From Deltaproteobacteria bacterium (lineage in GTDB: Bacteria > Desulfobacterota > Desulfarculia > Desulfarculales > Desulfarculaceae), in assembly GCA_021811275.1 (NCBI GenBank), contig JAJZPI010000008.1, positions 1 through 46,804 on the forward strand: DNA of 46,804 bases. The letters are read 5' to 3'. Below the pieces are notes generated by a model. That model ran no database searches. It saw only the letters and a list, made by a program, of their open reading frames with translations, and had not been told where the DNA came from. Below, piece by piece: positions 9,118-15,002 of the stretch. The translations under genes were made by a program, and so were the position numbers. The stretch's first letter is position 1; each line of letters begins with the position of its first letter.

Positions 9118-9136
9118 GCCCCTTATAGGGGCAGGC
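9118..9136 (-). promoter_or_regulatory. Stop-codon hairpin of leader peptide 1
   Basis: GCCCCTATAAGGGGC (9118-9132) forms a 5-bp GC stem with a 5-nt loop that contains the TAA stop of leader ORF 1. It differs from the leader 2 hairpin by one inserted base. GCCTGCCC in its 5' side (9129-9136) can instead pair with GGGCAGGC at 9044-9051. No U-tract follows. Confidence 0.55.
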
Positions 9137-9245
9137 TAATCAGCAGGGCCGGGGATACTACTACGAGGAGGATGGAAAGGAAAAAGACGGGGGCGGGAGC
9201 GGCGCTCCGGAAGTTACATTGGCGTTTCTGGCTTTGCGGCTGCAT
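9123..9245 (-). CDS. Leader peptide 1 of the ilv-leu operon (40 aa)
   Basis: A 40-codon ORF with ATG at 9245 and an AGGAG site with ideal 9-base spacing (9255-9259), lying about 30 bases after the expected transcription start. The N-terminal half is polar (MQPQSQKRQCNFRS). The second half, from VFFLS through ILLVVVSPALLISLPL, has 12 Leu/Ile/Val in its last 20 residues, including three consecutive GTA Val codons. It stops at TAA inside a GCCCC/GGGGC hairpin. This is the composition expected of a ribosome-stalling leader for an ilv operon. A small membrane peptide is the main alternative, but the position directly after the promoter of ilvDBNC-leuCDB and the related second copy favour attenuation. 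Confidence 0.75.
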   Translation of the reverse strand: MQPQSQKRQCNFRSAAPAPVFFLSILLVVVSPALLISLPL

Positions 9246-9280
9246 GGCCACGATCTCCTGCACGGAACTTGATGTGTTGA

Positions 9281-9309
9281 TGTGTACCATGCTCTGAAAA
9301 GGATGTCAA
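9281..9309 (-). promoter_or_regulatory. Sigma70-type promoter of the ilv-leu operon
   Basis: On the minus strand a perfect -35 TTGACA (9304-9309) is followed after exactly 17 bp by TACACA (9281-9286), a weak -10 improved by an extended TGG just before it. Transcription would start near 9274, about 30 bases before the leader 1 ATG and about 630 bases before ilvD. Confidence 0.7.
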
Positions 9310-9338
9310 CGGGGGCTGTGAACCACGGGGGCTGAACC
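9309..9338. repeat. Direct repeat abutting the -35 of the ilv promoter
   Basis: In minus-strand sense GGTTCAGCCCCCGT (9325-9338) is followed directly by GGTTCACAGCCCCCGT (9309-9324), the same unit with a 2-bp CA insertion, and the second copy touches the TTGACA. Two head-to-tail copies at this spot fit an activator binding site, but could be a simple duplication. Confidence 0.5.
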
Positions 9339-9376
9339 AGGCAATCGAAGCTCGGGCCGGGCAACATGGGGCATGT

Positions 9377-9407
9377 CCGGTCCTTAATGCCGGTCTGATC
9401 GCCGGTC
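9377..9407. repeat. Three CCGGTC direct repeats between prmA and the ilv promoter
   Basis: CCGGTC occurs at 9377-9382, 9390-9395 and 9402-9407, with 12-13 bp periods, just downstream of the prmA stop and about 70 bp upstream of the ilv -35. No function is evident. Confidence 0.35.
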
Positions 9408-9412
9408 AAACA

Positions 9413-10243
9413 TCAATCTTTTTGACTCCGGCAGGCCCAGATGGTGAACCAGGTGTTCTCGGCCTCCCGGCGCTCGCGCACCTTGAAACCACGGGTGGCC
9501 AGCAGGCCCTCCAGGAGCCCGCGTTGGCTGCGCATGACCCCGCTCAGGATTAGGTCCTCTTTGCCGTTGAGCGGCTGATCCCGCTCCCAAAGCTCCTGCT
9601 GCACCTGCCAATGCACGTTGGCCATGACCAGATTCGCCGGACGCTCCAGGTAGGCCCGGGCCGGCCCCTCTTCCACGGCCAGGGGCAGGCCGTTAAGTTC
9701 GGCGTTGCGGCGGGTGGTGCTCACACACAGGGGGTTGAGGTCCACGGCCAGCACATCCTCGGCGCCCAGCAGCAGAGCGGCCAGCCCCAGAATGCCGGTG
9801 CCGCAGCCCAGGTCCAGCACTCGGCCCAGGGGTTCCCGCTGCGCGCGCAGAAGCAGCAGTTCCAGGCAGTGGCGGGTGGTAGGGTGCAGGCCGTTACCGA
9901 AGACCAGGCCGGGGTCCAGGCGCAGAACCAGCCGGCCTGGAGGGGCATGGTATTCCCGCCAGGCCGGCGCCACCGCCAGGCCCTCCAATTCCAGGGGCTC
10001 CATGGCGAGGCCGCCCTGCCACTGCTCGTAGGTGAGATGGTGGCTGGCCAGGAGCCGCAGGCCCGGTCCGCGGGCCAGGATGCCCGCCACCTGCTCCTCG
10101 GCCGGGCTGGAAAAAAAGATGAAGCTGGTGTCGCCCTCCAGCCACAGGCCCAGGAATTCCGCAAGCCCTGAACCCAGAGCCGGGCGGGCGTCGCCGGACA
10201 CTTCGTAGATGAAGAGCTGGTCGTAGGGAGGGGAATCGGTCAT
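9413..10243 (-). CDS. prmA: Ribosomal protein L11 methyltransferase PrmA-like
   Basis: A 276-residue class I SAM-dependent methyltransferase. The PrmA-type signature DPGLVFGNGLHPTTRHCLEL (residues ~109-128) precedes motif I, VLDLGCGTGILGLAALLLGA, and the acidic motif II AVDLNPLCV. The post-motif AANVxW-type segment reads VMANVHWQVQQEL. PrmA trimethylates L11; the N-terminal third, which recognises L11, is divergent here, so another substrate cannot be excluded. The ATG at 10243 has no visible Shine-Dalgarno and lies only a few bases after the terminator of the dodecin gene, which is odd. Confidence 0.82.
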   Translation of the reverse strand: MTDSPPYDQLFIYEVSGDARPALGSGLAEFLGLWLEGDTSFIFFSSPAEEQVAGILARGPGLRLLASHHLTYEQWQGGLAMEPLELEGLAVAPAWREYHAPPGRLVLRLDPGLVFGNGLHPTTRHCLELLLLRAQREPLGRVLDLGCGTGILGLAALLLGAEDVLAVDLNPLCVSTTRRNAELNGLPLAVEEGPARAYLERPANLVMANVHWQVQQELWERDQPLNGKEDLILSGVMRSQRGLLEGLLATRGFKVRERREAENTWFTIWACRSQKD

Positions 10244-10246
10244 TTA

Positions 10247-10279
10247 TTAAAAACCAAGGGGCCTTCCCGGGAAGGCCCC
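10247..10279 (-). terminator. Rho-independent terminator after the dodecin gene
   Basis: GGGGCCTTCCCGGGAAGGCCCC (10258-10279) read in two halves is a perfect 22-bp palindrome; on the minus strand it is followed by TTGGTTTTTAA. It ends a few bases before the prmA ATG, leaving no room for a separate promoter in between. Confidence 0.82.
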
Positions 10280-10299
10280 CTCGCGCCAGCGGGCGACGG

Positions 10300-10512
10300 T
10301 TAGGACTCGAGCACGAAGATGACTTCCAGACGCACGCGGTACTCGGCGATCTGGCTCTCGTCCACCGCCACCCGCATGTCCGTGACCCTCATACCCGTTA
10401 TTCCGCGCAAGGTGCGCGTGGCGCGCTCGAAACCCACCTTGATGGCGTCATCGAAGCCGATGGGAGAGGCGGCGATGATGTCGGTTACCCGAGCCACACG
10501 TTTCTCGTTCAT
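10300..10512 (-). CDS. Dodecin family flavin-binding protein
   Basis: A 70-residue protein that matches the dodecin fold: RVARVTDIIAASPIGFDDAI, then GFERATRTLRGITGMRV and a final strand YRVRLEVIFVLES. Dodecins assemble as dodecamers that store or buffer flavins; here the usual tryptophan that sandwiches the flavin is not seen (TGMRVTDMRV where many have W), so the ligand may differ. The ATG at 10512 has a full AAGGAGGT ribosome site, which suggests high expression. It is monocistronic, with its own terminator. Confidence 0.88.
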   Translation of the reverse strand: MNEKRVARVTDIIAASPIGFDDAIKVGFERATRTLRGITGMRVTDMRVAVDESQIAEYRVRLEVIFVLES

Positions 10513-10731
10513 GTTGACCTCCTTCGCAGGCTTGCCCCGGCTCGATCCATGACCCAACCATGGACCGCCAGCCTTTTGGACTGGGCTAAGCTATCATACC
10601 GTCTCAGGCCCCGGCAAGGGGCTACAGCACCCGTGTCCCGGCGTGGTTTTTGGTAATCAAGGACTCCTGAGGTAATATTTAGACAGAGTTGGCCCGGCGG
10701 CGCGCCTGGATCGTTTTGCCAAGGACCGATT

Positions 10732-13500
10732 TTGCCCAAAAACGGCGACAGACAAACCCCGACCTGGCTGGCCCCCCTTCTGCTGATGCTGCTGGCCGCG
10801 GCGGTGCGGGCCGCGGCCATGGCCTATCCCACCCCCGACGCGGACATGGCCATCATCGGACTGATGGCCCGCCACATCCTGGACGGGGAGTTGCCCGTCT
10901 TCTTCTACGGCGAGGCTTGGGGGGGCAGCATCGAGTCCTTCATCGCCGCCCCTCTGTTCTGGCTCTTCGGCTCCTCTGCCGAGTCCCTCAGCCTGGCCCC
11001 CGTCCTGGTTTCCCTGGTCTTCGTCTGGGTGGCCTACCGGGCCTGCGCCGACATGTGGGGTCGTCCAGCCGGCCTGATGGCCATGGCCCTGGCCGCCTTG
11101 CCTCCCTATTATTTCGCCTGGCACTCGGTGCTGCCCCGGGGGTCCTACATCGAGATTCCCCTCCTCTCCCTGCTCTTGCTCTGGATAACCTTCCACCTGG
11201 CGCACCGTCAGGCAAAAACCTGGCTCTGGCTGGCCTACGGCCTGGTGGCCGGCCTGGGCCTGTGGACCCATTTCCTGATCATTTTCGCCCTGTCGACCAG
11301 CGGTCTTTATTTGCTGGCGGCGGACTGGCGGGTGCTCATCAGGCGCTCCCTACCCCTTATGCTGGCCGGCTTCCTGGCCGGCAGCCTGCCGCTTTGGGTC
11401 TTCAACCTGCGTCACGATTGGGACAGCTTCCGCTCGTTGCTCGCCTCCGGCTCGGTGCTGGGGGCCTGGGAGGTGGCGGGCATCTTCTTCACGCGGGGCC
11501 TGCCGGTACTGCTGGGGGTGCTCAACGACGGCGCCTATACGCCCGTTATCCCCGGCCTCTCCTGGGGCGTGGGCGGCCTGGCCCTGGCCGCCTTGGGGTA
11601 TCTGCTCTGGCTGCGTCGCCGGGGGCTGGCGGGTCTGGCGCTGCTTCGGCCGACCCGAGGGGACGGCTCCGAGCTGTTTCTGATGATGGCCCTTATAACC
11701 TTTATCATATTGGTATTGCAGGGTGATCCCCTTGGCAGCAGCCGGCGACACATGGTTCCCCTCTACGTCGCGCTATTGCCCCTGGGCGGTTATGCCTTCG
11801 CCAAGTTGCGGGAAAAATGGCCCGCCTTGGCCTGGGTGCTGGCCCTCGCGGCCCTGGCCTCCAACCTTGCCGGCATCACCGTCAATGCCCCCCTATTCAA
11901 CGACAGACTCCGCCAAGAGGCCAATGCCTGGCGGAGCCAGAATTTTTCCACCATCCAAGAATTCTTGGCCAGGGATATTCACGCGGCCTACGCCCTGGAC
12001 TTCTGGGTGGCTCCCCTGCTCAGTTTCCTGTCGCAAGAGCGCCTGGTGGTCACCCGGGCGCAGCTGGACCTGGACGATTTTCATGAACCCAGCCGACGCC
12101 TGGTGGAGCGATCAGGCCGCGTAAACTGGGTCTGCAGAAAGGACGGCAAATGGATCGAGGCCATGCTCAACACCATGGGAGCCTCCTACCAACCTCTGCG
12201 CGTTGGGGAATACCTCTGCTTTCTGGACGTCCAGCCTAGCTTCGCCGGACTGCGCCGGGTGCCGCGGCAAGGCTGGCGTGCGGGGGCGAACCACATGACC
12301 CAGGACGCGGATCTGGCCCTGGACGGGGACGCCCTTACTCGCTGGTCGCCCTTGCGGCCGCAGAAGCCGGGCCAACAGTATTGGCTAGACCTCGGCCAGG
12401 TGGTGGAGGACCTGTGCCTGGTTCGCCTGGCCCCGGGCCTGGTGCAAGACCGGCCCCAGGGGCTAGACCTGGAAATCTCCCTGGATGGCCGGCACTGGAA
12501 TTATGTGGCCCGGATGGGCCTGGTGGCCCAGCCCTTCCATTGGGATTCCGGCCGGACCATGGCCAGCTCCGACACCCCTCGGCTGGACATCTACTTCCGG
12601 CCGCAAGCGGCCCGCCACCTGCGTCTGACCCAGAGCGGAGAATCCCGCAAGCACTACTGGTCGCTGCAGGAGATCAATCTCTACTCCGCCGCCCCGGCGC
12701 AGGGTTTCGACCCCGCCGCCGCGGTGGCGCTGGCGCTCAAACAAAACGTGCGCACATTGTATGCCGACACCCACTTGGCCGCCTTCGCGCCGAGGGCTAT
12801 GCGTCCCCCCGTGAAGATGCCTGCTTCCTCATCCTCCTGGCCCCTGGACCTCGACAACCGGGGGACTCTGCCCGAGGACTTGGCGGGCGTGGGGGTCGCC
12901 GTGACCCAGGCCGACGCAGAGGACGTGGCCGGGTTCCTTGCGCGGCGGGGGATCGGCTTCGCCCGGGAAGCGGCCGGGGGCTACGCGCTCTTTCATGACC
13001 TCACGCCGCGGCGGTCCCAATCGCGCCCCCTGTCTCCATCCCCGGCCGAGACCTTATCATCCAACCCCGGCCAGGAGGCCATGGCCTTTGACGGCGACCC
13101 CGACACAGCCTGGCAGACCGACCGCCCCCGCCGCCAGGGCGACTTCTGGCAGGCCGACCTGGGCCGGGAAATTACATTGCAGGGCCTGACCCTGGAAAGC
13201 CTGCCTTCGCCCACCGACCTGGCGCGGGATTTCTCCCTTGCTGTCTCCCTTGACGGCCAATCCTGGCGCGAGCTTGATTGGGAGACCGTGCCCGAGGGCC
13301 CCATCTACTTCGCCGGAGACCGGCTGCTGAACGCCCAGCCCTACCGGCTGCGCATAGGTTTCCCCGCCCAGCCAGCCCGTCACCTGCGATTGACCCTGAC
13401 CCGGGGCCACCCCGTCTTCCACTGGGCCATATCGGAATTGCGCCTTGTCGCCGCTCCAGAGGAGAGATGGGAGGGCAGGGCCGAGCGTTCATTGCAGTGA
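10732..13500 (+). CDS. GT-C (family 39-like) membrane glycosyltransferase with two discoidin domains
   Basis: A 922-residue protein with TTG start at 10732 and AAGGA 6 bases upstream. Residues 1-390 hold about ten membrane helices in the ArnT/PMT style, with the first-loop acidic motif TPDADMAIIGLMARHILDGE that fits the catalytic loop of GT-C enzymes using polyprenyl-phosphate sugars. Residues ~515-640 and ~770-910 are two F5/8 type C (discoidin) beta-sandwich domains, each with the pattern AxDGDxxTxW, DLG, and a final RHLRLT strand. The C-terminal half is probably periplasmic and may bind glycans. Substrates are unknown. It stands alone, between the dodecin gene and the molybdenum hydroxylase. 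Confidence 0.82.
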   Translation: MPKNGDRQTPTWLAPLLLMLLAAAVRAAAMAYPTPDADMAIIGLMARHILDGELPVFFYGEAWGGSIESFIAAPLFWLFGSSAESLSLAPVLVSLVFVWVAYRACADMWGRPAGLMAMALAALPPYYFAWHSVLPRGSYIEIPLLSLLLLWITFHLAHRQAKTWLWLAYGLVAGLGLWTHFLIIFALSTSGLYLLAADWRVLIRRSLPLMLAGFLAGSLPLWVFNLRHDWDSFRSLLASGSVLGAWEVAGIFFTRGLPVLLGVLNDGAYTPVIPGLSWGVGGLALAALGYLLWLRRRGLAGLALLRPTRGDGSELFLMMALITFIILVLQGDPLGSSRRHMVPLYVALLPLGGYAFAKLREKWPALAWVLALAALASNLAGITVNAPLFNDRLRQEANAWRSQNFSTIQEFLARDIHAAYALDFWVAPLLSFLSQERLVVTRAQLDLDDFHEPSRRLVERSGRVNWVCRKDGKWIEAMLNTMGASYQPLRVGEYLCFLDVQPSFAGLRRVPRQGWRAGANHMTQDADLALDGDALTRWSPLRPQKPGQQYWLDLGQVVEDLCLVRLAPGLVQDRPQGLDLEISLDGRHWNYVARMGLVAQPFHWDSGRTMASSDTPRLDIYFRPQAARHLRLTQSGESRKHYWSLQEINLYSAAPAQGFDPAAAVALALKQNVRTLYADTHLAAFAPRAMRPPVKMPASSSSWPLDLDNRGTLPEDLAGVGVAVTQADAEDVAGFLARRGIGFAREAAGGYALFHDLTPRRSQSRPLSPSPAETLSSNPGQEAMAFDGDPDTAWQTDRPRRQGDFWQADLGREITLQGLTLESLPSPTDLARDFSLAVSLDGQSWRELDWETVPEGPIYFAGDRLLNAQPYRLRIGFPAQPARHLRLTLTRGHPVFHWAISELRLVAAPEERWEGRAERSLQ

Positions 13501-13508
13501 ACGATAAG

Positions 13509-13593
13509 GCGTTCCAAATGAACGCTTGACCCTACGAGCGCATCCTGATAAGCTAGTTTTCAACTAGAGTCACTCGTTGTATTTTCAGTGACT
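13509..13593. promoter_or_regulatory. Cluster of inverted repeats upstream of the molybdenum hydroxylase genes
   Basis: Three inverted repeats follow one another: GCGTTC-5-GAACGC (13509-13525), CTAGTT-3-AACTAG (13553-13567) and AGTCACT-12-AGTGACT (13568-13593). The first may be a weak terminator stem for the preceding gene. The other two are AT-richer than the surroundings and sit 30-70 bp before the GTG start, where operator or promoter elements are expected. No clear -35/-10 pair was found. Confidence 0.4.
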
Positions 13594-13625
13594 TCCCCTG
13601 TCACCCCAGCCATGAGGCAGGAAAA

Positions 13626-14114
13626 GTGGCCAAAAAAACAATAGAGCTTATAGTGAACGGAGACCACTACGAGGTCGCCATAGACCCCTGGCGGACCTTA
13701 GCCGAGGTCTTGCGCGAGGACCTCAGGCTCACCGGCACCAAGATCGGCTGCAACCAGGGGGACTGCGGGGCCTGCACGGTCATCGTCGATGGCCGTACGG
13801 TAAGCTCCTGCCTCACCCTGGCCGTGGAGTGCCACCACCGCGAGATCACCACCATCGAGGGACTGGCCAAGAGCCCCCAGGAACTGCACCCCCTGCAGCA
13901 GGCCTTCATCGACAAGGGCGCGGTGCAGTGCGGGTTCTGCACCGGGGGCATGATCCTCTCGGCCAAGCACCTTTTGGACCGGAACCCCAACCCCGACGAG
14001 GAGCAGATCCGCAAGGGTCTCTCCGGCAACCTTTGCCGCTGCACGGGTTACAACAAGATCGTCGAGGCCATCGGGCACGCGTCCCGCCAGATGGCCTCCT
14101 GCAAGGAGGGCTAG
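13626..14114 (+). CDS. Molybdenum hydroxylase, [2Fe-2S] small subunit
   Basis: A 162-residue ferredoxin-like subunit of the xanthine oxidase/CO dehydrogenase family. The plant-type [2Fe-2S] motif is CNQGDCGACTV with a later C in SSCLTLA; the second cluster in the helical domain uses CGFCTGGM and CRCTGY. It transfers electrons from the Mo site to the FAD subunit. The start is GTG at 13626 with a GAGG-type site. It is the first gene of a small-medium-large operon. 4-hydroxybenzoyl-CoA reductase and nicotinate or aldehyde hydroxylases share this fold. Confidence 0.95.
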   Translation: MAKKTIELIVNGDHYEVAIDPWRTLAEVLREDLRLTGTKIGCNQGDCGACTVIVDGRTVSSCLTLAVECHHREITTIEGLAKSPQELHPLQQAFIDKGAVQCGFCTGGMILSAKHLLDRNPNPDEEQIRKGLSGNLCRCTGYNKIVEAIGHASRQMASCKEG

Positions 14115-14117
14115 CCC

Positions 14118-15002
14118 ATGGCCATGCCCCACTTCACCCTGCACCAGCCCAGCAGCCTGGAAGAGGCCCTCGACCTCATGAGCCGCCACCGGGCCAGCAT
14201 GAAGGTCCTGGCCGGCGGCACCGACCTGGTTCCCAAGATGCGGGCCGGGGCGATCCAGGTCGAGCACCTCATCAGCCTCAACCGCTTGCCGGGCATGAAC
14301 CGCATTTCCTACCTGGATGACGACGGTCTGGTCATCGGCTGCGGCGCCCGCTTGAGCGAGGTGGGAGCCAATGCCGAGGTGAGGCGTTACTACCCCGCCC
14401 TGGCCCACGCCTGCTCGGTCATGGCCACCACCCAGATCCGCAACATGGGCACCGTGGCCGGCAACCTGGTCAACGCCGCCCCCAGCGCCGACACCGCCGC
14501 ACCGCTCTTGGCCTACAAGGCCAGCGTGGTCCTGGTGGAGCGCGGAGGCCGGCGGCAGGTGCCCCTGGAAAAATTCTTCGAGGGGCCCGGCAAATGCGCC
14601 ATCGAGCACCTGGAGCTGTTGGAAGCCATCCGGGTGCCCGTGCCCCTGGACCGCTCCGGTTCCTGCTACGAACGCCTCTCGGCCCGCAGCCAGGTTGACA
14701 TCGCCGGCGTGGGCGTGGCCGGCTTCCTGGCCCTGGACATGGAGGGCAAGATCCTGGCCGCGCGCCTGGCCCTGGCCGCCGTGGCCCCCACCCCGGTCCG
14801 CTGCGCCGAGTGCGAAGCCCTGTTAACCGGCCATGAGCCCAGCCCCGACCTTATCGCCCGGGCCGCCGCCGCGGCGGTACGCTCCGCGCGGCCCATCGAC
14901 GACGTGCGCGCCACGGCCGGATACCGCCGGGCCATGGTGCACGTGCTGGCCAAACGCGTGCTGGAAACCTGCCTCAGCCAGGCCCAAGGAGGCGCCAGAT
15001 GA
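14118..15002 (+). CDS. Molybdenum hydroxylase, FAD-binding medium subunit
   Basis: A 294-residue FAD subunit. FAD-binding motifs are VLAGGTDLVPKMRAG (residues ~30-44) and TTQIRNMGTVAGNLVNAAPS (~112-131), followed by the CO dehydrogenase flavoprotein C-terminal domain. The extra [4Fe-4S] insertion known from the 4-hydroxybenzoyl-CoA reductase beta subunit is not visible, and the length (294 versus ~324) agrees with its absence. The ATG has GGAGG 8 bases upstream, within the end of the previous gene. Its stop overlaps the next start as ATGA. Confidence 0.93.
   Translation: MAMPHFTLHQPSSLEEALDLMSRHRASMKVLAGGTDLVPKMRAGAIQVEHLISLNRLPGMNRISYLDDDGLVIGCGARLSEVGANAEVRRYYPALAHACSVMATTQIRNMGTVAGNLVNAAPSADTAAPLLAYKASVVLVERGGRRQVPLEKFFEGPGKCAIEHLELLEAIRVPVPLDRSGSCYERLSARSQVDIAGVGVAGFLALDMEGKILAARLALAAVAPTPVRCAECEALLTGHEPSPDLIARAAAAAVRSARPIDDVRATAGYRRAMVHVLAKRVLETCLSQAQGGAR

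Noticed and set aside
8803-9132. GCCCC/GGGGC hairpins as intrinsic terminators
   Set aside because: None is followed by a T-run on either strand; they are better explained as structures tied to the leader stop codons.
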